Source: Holophagales bacterium (lineage in GTDB: Bacteria; Acidobacteriota; Thermoanaerobaculia; Multivoradales; Multivoraceae). From it: DNA of 64,000 bases. Under the pieces are notes generated by a model, which had not been told where the DNA came from, did no database searches, and worked only from the letters and a program-made list of their open reading frames with translations. The stretch spans positions 165,684 to 229,683 of the forward strand of contig VYDI01000027.1 in the NCBI GenBank assembly GCA_009843505.1, written 5' to 3'. Made by a program: the position numbers and the translations under genes. This document shows, one piece after another, positions 33,420 to 41,525 of the stretch (the stretch's first letter is position 1; every line of letters begins with the position of its first letter).

Positions 33420-36272
33420 ATGGAGTTGATCGCCACGACCGCACGGGCGTTTCAACTGGCAGCGGCGGCAGTGCTGGCCACCGCTCTGCCGGTCATTGCC
33501 GGTCCTCCCCCGGAGCCGCCGCCCTTCTACGCCATCGAGGACGTGCGGGTCGAGGTCGGCGACGGCACCGTCCTCGAGCGGGCGACCGTCGTCATCGAGA
33601 ACGGCACGATCACAGCCGTCGGCGAGGACGCGGCGATCCCGGCTCACGCCTGGGTAATCGACGGTGAGGGGCTCACGGTCTACCCGGGCCTGATCGATGC
33701 GATGGGCAGGCTGCCGCAGCCACGGCGGCCTCCGGGCGGCCCGGGCGCGGGCGCGCCGTCGCCCGGAGGCCAGCGGCGGAGGCCGGACCCCGACCGGGCT
33801 CTGCCTCGCGGTCCTGAGGATCGCCCGCTGACGACCCCCTGGAAGCGGGCGGCCGACGACCTGGCGCTGGACGAGGAGGCGGTCGAGGCCTGGCGCAAGG
33901 CCGGTGTCACCTCGATCGCGGCGAGGCCGGGCGACGGGCTGTTCCCGGGCCGGTTGTCGCTTGTTCGGCTGGGCGCTCCCGGTCGCGATCCGGAACACCA
34001 GGTGGTCGCCCCCGCACTGGCGCAGATGGCTTCACTGAGCAGTGGTGGCGGCTTCGGCTCCTACCCCGGCGCTCTGATGGGCAGGGTCGCCTACTTCCGG
34101 CAACTGCTCCTGGACGCGGCTCACTACGCTGCCGCGACAGCCGCCTACGAGGCCGATCCTGCCGGCTGGCGGCGGCCCGAGTTCGATCGGACCCTGGCGC
34201 CTCTGGCGGCCGTCGCCTCGGGGGAGGAACGGATCCTCCTCCCGGGATCGAGCACGGTCGAGATCAACCGGGCGCTCCGGCTCGGCGGGGAACTCGGTCT
34301 CGACTTCACGATCTACGGTGGCCAGGAGGGCTACCGGCTGGCCGGCGAACTCGCGGATGCCGGCGTGGCGGTGCTCGCCTTTGTCGACTGGCCGGAGCCG
34401 TTGCCGGAGCGCGACCGCGATCCGGACGCCGACCGGCCGCTTCGGGAGATCCTTCATGAGCGTCTGGCGCCGACGACGCCAATCGAACTGGCCGAGGCTG
34501 GCGTGCAGTTCGCGCTCAGTTCCGGCGGCGCGAACAGCGGGGAGGACTTCCTGGCCGGCGTGCGCCGGGCGATCGAGGCAGGGCTCGAACCGACGCGGGC
34601 GCTTCAGGCGCTCACCCGGGACGCGGCGGCGGTCCACGGTCTGGATGACCGGATCGGCACGGTGGCCACGGGAATGGCGGCGGACCTGGTGCTGGCCGAC
34701 GGCTACCCGTGGCGGGAGTCGACGCGGGTCGAGGCGGTGTTCATCGACGGCGTTCGGTACGCGGTCTCCGACGCCGAAGAGTCCGGGGACGACGGTGAGG
34801 ATGGCGAGAGCTCCGAGGCAGGCGGCCAGAGTGCTCAGGAAGCCGAATCGGCTGGGGAACCGGACGAGGCGCGGCCGCGTGGACGGCGCGGCCCCGGCGG
34901 CCGCCGCGGCGGGTCGAGCGAAGCGCCCGCGCCGATGCGGCTGGCCGAGGTCGCGGGGAGATACGCCGAAGTCGCCGGCGACGCGATGGTGCCGATGACC
35001 GGTCCCTACCGTGAGGACGACGTGCTGGCGATCACGGGCGCAACCATCCTGACGATGGCCGGCGAGACGATCGAGAACGGCACGGTGGTCGTGCGGGACG
35101 GGCGGATCGCCAGGGTCGGCAGCGGCGTCAGGCCGCCAGGCGGCGCGCACGTGATCGACGCCGATGGGGGCTACCTGATGCCGGGCATCTTCGATGCCCA
35201 CTCGCACATCTCGACCGCGGGGGGCGTCAACGAGGGCAGTCTCGCGGTGACCGCGATGGTGCGGATCGAGGACGTGGTTGATCCGACCGACGTCGCGATC
35301 TACCGGGCGCTCGCCGGCGGCGTCACGACGGTCAACATACTCCACGGCAGCGCGAATCCGATCGGCGGCCAGAACCAGGTCTTGAAGCTCCGTTGGGGGC
35401 AGGACGCCGACGGCATGCGCTTCGACGGCGCGCCGCCGGGCATCAAGTTCGCGCTCGGCGAGAACCCGAAGCGGTCACGGTCCTTCGGGCCAGGGCCGCG
35501 CCGCTACCCGGCGACCCGGATGGGTGTCCTCGACGTGATCCGGGAGGCGTTCACGGAGGCCGCCGAGTATCGGGACGCGTGGGCGCGCCACCGCGAAGCG
35601 GAAGCACAAGGCGTGCGCAGCCGGCCGCCGGCGCGCGACCTGGAACTCGAGGCGCTGGTCGAGATCCTGGAGGGCGAGCGGATGGTCCATGCCCACAGCT
35701 ACCGAGCCGACGAGATCCTCCAGTTGCTGCGGCTGGCCGAGGAGCTCGGATTCCGGATCGCCACGCTGCAGCACGTGCTGGAGGGCTACCGGGTGGCGGA
35801 CGAGATCGCGGCCCACGGCGCCGGCGCTTCCACCTTCTCCGACTGGTGGGCGTACAAGGTCGAGGCCTACGAGGCGATCCCCCACAACGCGGCCCTGATG
35901 GCGGATCGCGGCGTCCTGGTCTCGGTCAACTCCGACGACGCGGAGGAGATGCGCCACCTGAACCACGAGGCGGCCAAGGCGGTCAAGTGGGGCGGCCTCT
36001 CCGACGACGCGGCGCTCGCCCTGGTCACGATCAATCCCGCCCGCCAGTTCGGCATCGAGGACCGCATAGGTTCGATCGAGGTGGGCAAGGACGCCGATCT
36101 CGTGATCTACGACCGGCATCCGTTGAGTTCCTACGCCGTCGTGCAGACCACTCTCGTGGACGGCAAGGTCTACTTCGACCGCGAACTCGACCGGCTCCGG
36201 CGGGAGCAGTTGGCCGCGCTCGAGCAGTCGTTGACCGAGCCGGCGAGTGAGGACGGCGGAGACGAGCCGTGA
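33420..36272 (+). CDS. Secreted double amidohydrolase: degenerate N-half, active-type C-half
   Basis: A 950-residue protein with a signal peptide and two amidohydrolase domains. The N-terminal copy (about 35-490) keeps the composite beta-sandwich (VTVVIENGTITAVGEDA, GMAADLVLADGYP), but the metal-binding HxH is lost: YPGLIDAMG replaces the usual PGxIDxHxH. A low-complexity Glu/Arg/Gly linker (about 480-540) separates the halves. The C-terminal copy has GIFDAHSHIS, MVHAHSYRADEI, LQHVLEGY and VSVNSDDAEE, a full imidazolonepropionase/prolidase-like metal site. The start at 33420 is chosen for its signal peptide. The next gene encodes a third, also degenerate, copy. Confidence 0.85.
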   Translation: MELIATTARAFQLAAAAVLATALPVIAGPPPEPPPFYAIEDVRVEVGDGTVLERATVVIENGTITAVGEDAAIPAHAWVIDGEGLTVYPGLIDAMGRLPQPRRPPGGPGAGAPSPGGQRRRPDPDRALPRGPEDRPLTTPWKRAADDLALDEEAVEAWRKAGVTSIAARPGDGLFPGRLSLVRLGAPGRDPEHQVVAPALAQMASLSSGGGFGSYPGALMGRVAYFRQLLLDAAHYAAATAAYEADPAGWRRPEFDRTLAPLAAVASGEERILLPGSSTVEINRALRLGGELGLDFTIYGGQEGYRLAGELADAGVAVLAFVDWPEPLPERDRDPDADRPLREILHERLAPTTPIELAEAGVQFALSSGGANSGEDFLAGVRRAIEAGLEPTRALQALTRDAAAVHGLDDRIGTVATGMAADLVLADGYPWRESTRVEAVFIDGVRYAVSDAEESGDDGEDGESSEAGGQSAQEAESAGEPDEARPRGRRGPGGRRGGSSEAPAPMRLAEVAGRYAEVAGDAMVPMTGPYREDDVLAITGATILTMAGETIENGTVVVRDGRIARVGSGVRPPGGAHVIDADGGYLMPGIFDAHSHISTAGGVNEGSLAVTAMVRIEDVVDPTDVAIYRALAGGVTTVNILHGSANPIGGQNQVLKLRWGQDADGMRFDGAPPGIKFALGENPKRSRSFGPGPRRYPATRMGVLDVIREAFTEAAEYRDAWARHREAEAQGVRSRPPARDLELEALVEILEGERMVHAHSYRADEILQLLRLAEELGFRIATLQHVLEGYRVADEIAAHGAGASTFSDWWAYKVEAYEAIPHNAALMADRGVLVSVNSDDAEEMRHLNHEAAKAVKWGGLSDDAALALVTINPARQFGIEDRIGSIEVGKDADLVIYDRHPLSSYAVVQTTLVDGKVYFDRELDRLRREQLAALEQSLTEPASEDGGDEP

Positions 36273-37570
36273 TCTCCACACGCGGCAGGATCGCGGCGGC
36301 GTGCATGCTGGTGCTGGCGCTGACGGCCCCGGCCGTGCCGGCGGCCCAGACGCTGGCGATCGAGGGCGGCACGGTGCACCCCGTTTCGGGCGCTTCCTAC
36401 ACCGGCACGGTCGTCGTGCGGGAGGGCATGATCGAGGCGGCAGGTCCGGATGTCGCCGCGCCCCGGGACGTTGAAGTTCTGATCGACGCCCGCGGTCTTC
36501 ACGTCTATCCCGGCCTGTTCAATGCCTGGACCACTATCGGGCTGGTCGAGATCGACTCGGTTCCGGCGACGCTTGACCAGGCGGAGCTGGGCGACACGCC
36601 GCATGTGCTGGCAGTCGAGGGGGTTCATCCCGCGAGCGAGATCATTCCGGTGACCAGGGAGAACGGCACCACGCACGTGTTGACCGCGCCCAGCGGCGGA
36701 CCCTGGGCCGGCCAGGCGTCGGTGATCCTCCTCGACGGCTGGACGGTGGAGGAGATGGAAGTCGAGAAGACCGTCGGCGTGGTCCTCGAATGGCCGAGCC
36801 TCGAGACCCGGGAGTTCGATTTCTCGACCTTCAGCGTCCGGGAGAAGAAGTTCTCCGAGGCGAAGCGGGACTACGACCGGACGGTGGACGAGCTCGGCGA
36901 CTGGATCGAGGCAGCGCGCCAGTACGACCACGCCCGCTCGAACGCCGGATCAGGGACGGCGGTCGAACAGGATCACGCCCTCGAGGCGGTCGCGCGCGCG
37001 GCGCGAGGCGAGCTGCCGCTCCTGGTCGTTGCCGATCGGGCCCGGGCCATACGTGACGCCGTGGCGTTCGCGGAAGAGCACGGTTTGCGGCTCGTCGTGG
37101 CCTCTGGACGCGACGCTGCGAAGGAGACGGACCTGCTTGGCGGGAAGAAGGTGCCGGTCATCCTCAACTCGGTTCAGGCGTTGCCGGTCGAGGAGGACGA
37201 CCCGTACGACGGCCCCTTCGCCGCGCCGGGTGAACTCCATCGCGCTGGCGTTCCGATCGCGTTCGGCACCTTCGATGCCTCGAACGCGCGGGCCCTCCCG
37301 TACGAGGCGGCCACCGCCGTGGCCTTCGGCCTCGACGCCGAGGCGGCGCTTCGCGCTCTGACGCTTGGCGCGGCGGAGATCCTGGGCCTTGACGACCGCC
37401 TGGGCTCGATCGACGTGGGGAAGTGGGCGAACCTGATCGTCACCGACGGCGACCCGCTGGAGGTTCGGACCGCGGTCCGCCACGTGATAGTCCGCGGCCG
37501 GGACGTCGACCTCTCGAACCGGCACAGCCGGTCGTACGAGTTGTACCGCGGGCGCCCGGCGCCCCCGTAG
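36269..37570 (+). CDS. Secreted amidohydrolase-like protein lacking metal ligands
   Basis: A 433-residue protein with a signal peptide (VPAAQ). It has the N- and C-terminal beta-sandwich of the amidohydrolase superfamily (GTVVVREGMIEAAG, DVGKWANLIVTDGDP), but YPGLFNAWTTIG stands where the HxH motif should be and no Asp-containing strand 8 is obvious. It is therefore probably a non-catalytic partner of the double amidohydrolase. The GTG start overlaps the preceding stop as GTGA, which indicates coupled translation and perhaps an obligate complex. Confidence 0.8.
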   Translation: MISTRGRIAAACMLVLALTAPAVPAAQTLAIEGGTVHPVSGASYTGTVVVREGMIEAAGPDVAAPRDVEVLIDARGLHVYPGLFNAWTTIGLVEIDSVPATLDQAELGDTPHVLAVEGVHPASEIIPVTRENGTTHVLTAPSGGPWAGQASVILLDGWTVEEMEVEKTVGVVLEWPSLETREFDFSTFSVREKKFSEAKRDYDRTVDELGDWIEAARQYDHARSNAGSGTAVEQDHALEAVARAARGELPLLVVADRARAIRDAVAFAEEHGLRLVVASGRDAAKETDLLGGKKVPVILNSVQALPVEEDDPYDGPFAAPGELHRAGVPIAFGTFDASNARALPYEAATAVAFGLDAEAALRALTLGAAEILGLDDRLGSIDVGKWANLIVTDGDPLEVRTAVRHVIVRGRDVDLSNRHSRSYELYRGRPAPP

Positions 37571-37591
37571 CCAGCGCGGCGGGCGCCCCCG

Positions 37592-38134
37592 TCAGGGTTG
37601 CTGGCCGGCTTCTTCCTGCTGCTCCTGCGCCTGGAGCATGCTGATGACTCGTTGCGTCAGATCGACGCGGGCGCTGGCGTGGAGCACTCCGCCGATACTG
37701 GCGTTCAGGATGAGATCGTAGCCGTTCTCGTCAATCAACTGCTGAACGATCGGGCGCAGGCGCTCGTTGATCTGTTGCAGCGTTTCTTCCTGTCGCTTCG
37801 CCGCGCGGCGCTCGACATCGTTGGCGAGGCGCTGGGATTCGCGTTGCAGGTCCTCGATCTGGTGCTGGATCGTCCGCAACTCGTCCGGCCCCCTGCCCGC
37901 CGCGCTCTGGCGCAGCGCTTCGACCCGGCCGGCGTTCGCTTCGAGGGCGGTCCGGGTTTCCGCCTCGATCTGCTGGAGGAACGCGGCGAGTTCCTTCCCC
38001 TCACGAGCTTCGGCGACGACCAGTTCGACGTTGATCGAGGCGACGCGAGTCGCCTCCTGGGCATGAAGCGCCGGCGAGACGATGACCGTCAGCAGGGCGG
38101 CAAGCGAAGACACGATGAGGCGGTGACTGGTCAT
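37592..38134 (-). CDS. OmpH/Skp-family periplasmic chaperone
   Basis: A 180-residue product with a signal peptide ending HAQE. The mature part is a long coiled-coil rich in Gln, Glu and Arg (about 60-130), flanked by the Skp-type N-terminal strand ATRVASINVELV and C-terminal VQQLIDENGYDLILNAS. Skp guides unfolded outer-membrane proteins across the periplasm. The ATG at 38134 overlaps the stop codon of the DUF1820 gene (ATGA). The usual bamA-skp-lpxD neighbours are absent; this copy belongs to an S1/DUF1820 operon. Confidence 0.88.
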   Translation of the reverse strand: MTSHRLIVSSLAALLTVIVSPALHAQEATRVASINVELVVAEAREGKELAAFLQQIEAETRTALEANAGRVEALRQSAAGRGPDELRTIQHQIEDLQRESQRLANDVERRAAKRQEETLQQINERLRPIVQQLIDENGYDLILNASIGGVLHASARVDLTQRVISMLQAQEQQEEAGQQP

Positions 38135-38472
38135 TTGGTCTCTCCACCGGGGGTGTAGATCGGCATCGGGAACGGCGTCACCTTCCGGTTCTCCGGGCGT
38201 TCCACGTCCCGTATGCGGGCCGTGCCCTGCTTCGTGACCTGGTCGATGCGCAGGACGGAGTGCATGGGCAGGTACGTGCGGCGGACCCCCTTGAACTCGC
38301 GCTGGAGCCGTTCTTCGGACGGGTCGACGACGACCTGGGTCCTCTCCCCGAACACGAGTTCGCCGATCTCGACGAAGCCGAGCAGGCCGCCCTGGGAGAC
38401 CGAGCGGGCGTAGACCTCGTAGATCTCGCCCTGACTCAGGAAGGTCACCCGATAGATCAGGTCGTCGGACAC
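38131..38472 (-). CDS. DUF1820 family protein
   Basis: A 113-residue cytoplasmic protein. IYRVTFLSQGEIYEVYARSVSQGGLLGFVEI and LVFGERTQVVVDPSEERL match my memory of the DUF1820 family, small proteins best known from Proteobacteria with no established function. It ends by overlapping ompH and begins 3 nt after the S1-domain gene, so the three form a tight operon. Its sequence is likely a compact beta-rich domain; no motif suggests an enzyme. Confidence 0.78.
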   Translation of the reverse strand: MSDDLIYRVTFLSQGEIYEVYARSVSQGGLLGFVEIGELVFGERTQVVVDPSEERLQREFKGVRRTYLPMHSVLRIDQVTKQGTARIRDVERPENRKVTPFPMPIYTPGGETK

Positions 38473-38475
38473 AGG

Positions 38476-39846
38476 CTATTTGGGCTGCTGGAGTTTGGCG
38501 AAGGCGGCCGCCATCACGTTCAGGCCGCTCGATTCCTTCTGCCGCTGGCGGTACTTCTTGTAGTCCGTCTTGGTGCCGACGAGTTGCGATCCCGGAGGCG
38601 CCAGTCCCAGGCGCCGCCGCTTGCGGTCGATGCTCTCGATCACGACCTTGATCTCGCGGCCGGGAGGGTAGGTGCGGCGCGCAAGACCCCCTTCGGGGAG
38701 CTTCACCGCGGACATCGGCAGGAGGCCGGTAAGCCCGGGCTCCAGTTCGACGAAGATGCCGTAACGCGACACCTGCTCGACCTTGCCTTCGACCTCGGCG
38801 CCCTCGACGTACTGCTTGCCCAGGTCCTTCCACGGGTCGCTTGCCGGCACCTCGCGCAGCGAGAGGGCTATCCGGCGGCGCTTCGGCGCGACTTCGACGA
38901 TCCAGCCTTCGATCTCTTCGCCGGTGGCGAACGCGGGGTGGCTCATCGATTTGCCGATGGGGAGCTGGGACGTGTGGACGAGGCCGTCGAGGCCGGGCGC
39001 CAGTTCGACGAAGAAGCCGAACTCGCAGTGCCGGACCACCTTGCCCTTGAACTGGTCGCCGGCGCTGAAGCCCTTCGCCGTCTCCTTCCACGGATCCGCC
39101 TCGAGAGCCTTCATCGACAGCGAGATGCGCGCGCTGCGCTTCCCGTTCTTCGTCTCGACCTTGGTGACCAGGGCTTCGATCCGTTGGCCCACCTTGACGA
39201 GGTCGGCGGGTTCGCCGTTTCGCGTACGGGATATCTGGGTGCGGTGGACGAGGCCGCCGAGACCTCCGCCCAGGTCGACGAAGGCGCCGAATTCGGTAAC
39301 CGACGTGACCTTGCCGCTTACGGGTTCCCGGGACTCCTGCTTGGCGCGGATCTCGTCCAGCGCCTGCCGCCGCTCGTTTCGGATCGCCGGCCGCCGGGTG
39401 AGCACGATCCGTCTCCCCGCCTCCTTGATCTCGAGAACGTGGAACGCGTACGTGTTGTTGACGTAGTGGGAGGGAGGCTTGGGCCGGTTGCCCAACTCCA
39501 TGAGCGATCGCGGACAGAATGTCGTGACGCCGTCGGAAGCGATGTGGAAGCCGCCCTTGTTCCAGCCGATCACCTTGCCCTCGACGGGGTTCTTCGCTTC
39601 GAGGGCGGCGGCGAAGGGGAGAGCCGACGCGGCCAGAGGAACCTCCTCGACGGCCTGTTCCTCTTCAGGCGCTGCCTCTTCAGGCGCTGCCTTGGCCGAA
39701 GCCTCCTCCGAAGGCACCGCCTCGACCTCGATTGCAACGGTCTCGCCGGCAGACGCTTCCTCCGGCGCCGCCGCCGGTTCCTGTTCGGCCGACACATCGC
39801 TCTCCGCGACCTCCTGAGCGAGCGCTTGATCGTTCGTCTCAGTCAT
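38476..39846 (-). CDS. S1 RNA-binding domain protein, four S1 repeats
   Basis: A 456-residue protein. An acidic, Ala/Glu-rich N-terminus (about 1-75) precedes four S1 modules. Signatures are VEGKVIGWNKGGFHIASDG, VSGKVTSVTEFGAFVDLGG, FKGKVVRHCEFGFFVELAPG and VEGKVEQVSRYGIFVELEPG. It resembles ribosomal protein S1 and related translation factors, but with fewer repeats than the six of E. coli S1, so its exact role is unclear. The start is taken at the ATG at 39846. It is transcribed from a probable extended -10 promoter just upstream. Confidence 0.85.
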   Translation of the reverse strand: MTETNDQALAQEVAESDVSAEQEPAAAPEEASAGETVAIEVEAVPSEEASAKAAPEEAAPEEEQAVEEVPLAASALPFAAALEAKNPVEGKVIGWNKGGFHIASDGVTTFCPRSLMELGNRPKPPSHYVNNTYAFHVLEIKEAGRRIVLTRRPAIRNERRQALDEIRAKQESREPVSGKVTSVTEFGAFVDLGGGLGGLVHRTQISRTRNGEPADLVKVGQRIEALVTKVETKNGKRSARISLSMKALEADPWKETAKGFSAGDQFKGKVVRHCEFGFFVELAPGLDGLVHTSQLPIGKSMSHPAFATGEEIEGWIVEVAPKRRRIALSLREVPASDPWKDLGKQYVEGAEVEGKVEQVSRYGIFVELEPGLTGLLPMSAVKLPEGGLARRTYPPGREIKVVIESIDRKRRRLGLAPPGSQLVGTKTDYKKYRQRQKESSGLNVMAAAFAKLQQPK

Positions 39847-39910
39847 GGTGAGGAAGAGGAAGGGCCGCGGCCTCGGGGCGCGGGTTTCGGCGTGGGCTGG
39901 CCGAAGGGAC

Positions 39911-39919
39911 ATTGTAGCA
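39911..39919 (-). promoter_or_regulatory. Extended -10 promoter of the S1-DUF1820-ompH operon
   Basis: Read on the minus strand, TGCTACAAT (39919-39911) is a perfect extended -10 (TGnTAnnnT). No good -35 is present, as expected for this promoter type. The leader would be about 60 nt. It lies just downstream of the hsp20 terminator hairpin. Confidence 0.5.
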
Positions 39920-39934
39920 CTGCCAGGAAGCAGA

Positions 39935-39960
39935 AAGGGCCCTGCCGAGGCAGGGCCCTT
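39935..39960 (-). terminator. Terminator of hsp20
   Basis: AAGGGCCCTGC (39935-39945) and its perfect complement (39950-39960) form an 11-bp stem with a 4-nt loop, 27 nt past the hsp20 stop. On the minus strand the stem ends in TT and is followed by TCTGCTT, a modest T-rich tail. Confidence 0.65.
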
Positions 39961-39987
39961 GGAGGTTCGCCCGTCCGGGAGACCGGG

Positions 39988-40455
39988 TCAGGCGATGTCG
40001 ATCTTCCTCGCCTTCGCCTCCTCGGCCTTGGGGATGGTGATGTTCAGCACCCCGTGCTCGAACTCGGCGCTCACCGCGGAGACGTCGACATCGCTCGGCA
40101 GGTTGAAGCGCCGGACGAAGCGACCGTAGACGCGCTCGACCCGATCGGTGGTCGCGCCCTCGTGGCTGGCCTGGCGCTCGCCCGACAGCGTGAGGGTGTG
40201 GTCCTCGACCGTGAGGTCGATGTCGGCCTTCGTCAGACCGGGGAGATCGACGGCGAGCGTGTAGGCCTCGTCGGTCTGGGTGAGGTCCGCGGCGGGCCAC
40301 CAGGTCATGGCGGCGGCCTCGCCACCGTCGTGTCCGGCCACGCGGCTCAGAGCGGGCGAGAAGAAGTCGTCGAGCATCGCCTTGCCGAAGAGCGGCTCGA
40401 AGGCCCCGATCAGGGGACGGTGGAACGGAGTGTGTCGAATCAGGCTACGGGTCAT
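39988..40455 (-). CDS. Hsp20/alpha-crystallin small heat-shock protein
   Basis: A 155-residue ATP-independent chaperone. The alpha-crystallin domain spans about 45-140: WWPAADLTQTDEAYTLAVDLPGLTKADIDLTVEDHTLTL, GRFVRRFNLP, and the strand FEHGVLNITIPKAEEA. The C-terminal I-x-I anchor is represented by KIDIA. The ATG at 40455 has AAGGAGGG just upstream. It has its own strong promoter and terminator, so it is a monocistronic stress gene. Confidence 0.94.
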   Translation of the reverse strand: MTRSLIRHTPFHRPLIGAFEPLFGKAMLDDFFSPALSRVAGHDGGEAAAMTWWPAADLTQTDEAYTLAVDLPGLTKADIDLTVEDHTLTLSGERQASHEGATTDRVERVYGRFVRRFNLPSDVDVSAVSAEFEHGVLNITIPKAEEAKARKIDIA

Positions 40456-40519
40456 GGTGAATCTTCCCTCCTTGGTTGATCGTTCGATTCGGTGTCGGCG
40501 TTCGGTCCTTGCTGCCGAC

Positions 40520-40556
40520 GACTCAGGATTATGAGTCAAGAGGAGGCAGATGTCAA
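40520..40556 (-). promoter_or_regulatory. hsp20 promoter with an overlapping palindromic operator
   Basis: On the minus strand TTGACA (40556-40551), a 17-nt spacer and CATAAT (40533-40528) make a near-consensus sigma-70 promoter, the best in the window. The -10 box lies inside the palindrome GACTCA-N6-TGAGTC (40520-40537), which could be a repressor site. The leader to the ATG at 40455 is about 65 nt. Confidence 0.7.
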
Positions 40557-40595
40557 CTATCTGACTGCGTCACGCGCATATTCTTCGAACGCCGC

Positions 40596-41372
40596 CTAGT
40601 TGGGCAGAGTGACGCCGGTGATGGCGCCGAGCGTCGGACCGATCTCGGCGTGGAGGACGAGGTCTGCAATGCTGTCGAGGTCGGTGGCTTCGCGGTTCAG
40701 GATGACGAGCCTGGCGCCGGCCTGCTTTGCCAGCGCGGGGAAGCCGGCCGCCGGATAGACGACGAGCGAGCTGCCGATGGCGAGGAAGAGGTCGGCGGCC
40801 AGCGTCGCCTGGTGGGCGCGCCGCATCGCTTCTTCCGGCATCGCCTGGCCGAAGGAGATCGTGGCTGTCTTGATGATGCCGCCGCAGGCATCGCCGGCCA
40901 GGTTCTGCCGTCTGCAGACGGGCAACTCCTCCCGATCCTTGAAGGCGGCGACGATGGGGTCCAACTCATAGCGCTGCCGGCACTCGAGGCAGGCAGCGTA
41001 GGTCGCGTTGCCGTGTAGTTCGATCACATCGTCGTCGGGAATGCCCGATTCCTGGTGCAGGCCGTCCACGTTCTGCGTGATGACGGCGAGGAGCTTTCCC
41101 AGGCGCTGGAGCTCGGCCAGTGCCAGGTGACCGCGGTTGGGCTTCGCCCGGCCGATCGTGCGGTCGCTGCCGATCTTTCGCCGCCAGGACTCGCGCCGCG
41201 CGTCCTCCGAGGCCATGAACTCGCTGAAGTCGATCGGCCGGTACTTCGTCCAGATCCCGCCCGGGCTGCGGAAGTCGGGGATGCCGGATTCGGTGCTGAT
41301 TCCGGCGCCCGTAAAGGCGACGATCCGCGACGCTTCGTTGATCAGGCGTTGGAGATCCTGCGTTTGGTTCAT
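40596..41372 (-). CDS. cobB: Sir2-family NAD-dependent protein deacylase
   Basis: A 258-residue sirtuin. Signatures are the NAD-binding GAGISTESGIPDFRSPGGIW, ITQNVDGLHQESG, the catalytic His in ELHGN, a zinc ribbon with C-x2-C (CLEC) and a more widely spaced second Cys pair (CRRQNLAGDAC), and IGSSLVVYPAAGFP. It removes acyl groups from lysines using NAD+. The name cobB is applied at family level only. A TAGACT -10-like box upstream (41413-41408 on the minus strand) lies near a palindrome shared with the divergent moxR gene. Confidence 0.93.
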   Translation of the reverse strand: MNQTQDLQRLINEASRIVAFTGAGISTESGIPDFRSPGGIWTKYRPIDFSEFMASEDARRESWRRKIGSDRTIGRAKPNRGHLALAELQRLGKLLAVITQNVDGLHQESGIPDDDVIELHGNATYAACLECRQRYELDPIVAAFKDREELPVCRRQNLAGDACGGIIKTATISFGQAMPEEAMRRAHQATLAADLFLAIGSSLVVYPAAGFPALAKQAGARLVILNREATDLDSIADLVLHAEIGPTLGAITGVTLPN

Positions 41373-41426
41373 TCGTGTCTCCAGGGTTCTTCAGCCAGCT
41401 TTCGGCCAGTCTACGGGGAGGTCTCT

Positions 41427-41450
41427 ACCGACCGGTCGGTCTGTTACACT
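41427..41450 (+). promoter_or_regulatory. Extended -10 promoter of moxR with a 14-bp palindromic operator
   Basis: ACCGACCGGTCGGT (41427-41440) is a perfect palindrome of the size bound by TetR-family repressors. Directly after it, TGTTACACT (41442-41450) is an extended -10 for the moxR side. On the other strand the palindrome would cover the -35 position of a TAGACT (41413-41408) promoter for cobB, so one protein could control both. No TetR gene is in the window. Confidence 0.55.
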
Positions 41451-41525
41451 GGCCCCCAGCTATAGCGAACTGTGCGCGCAATGAAGCTGGACAACGCCGG
41501 CCACGCCGGAGGATAGAGGGTCAGT

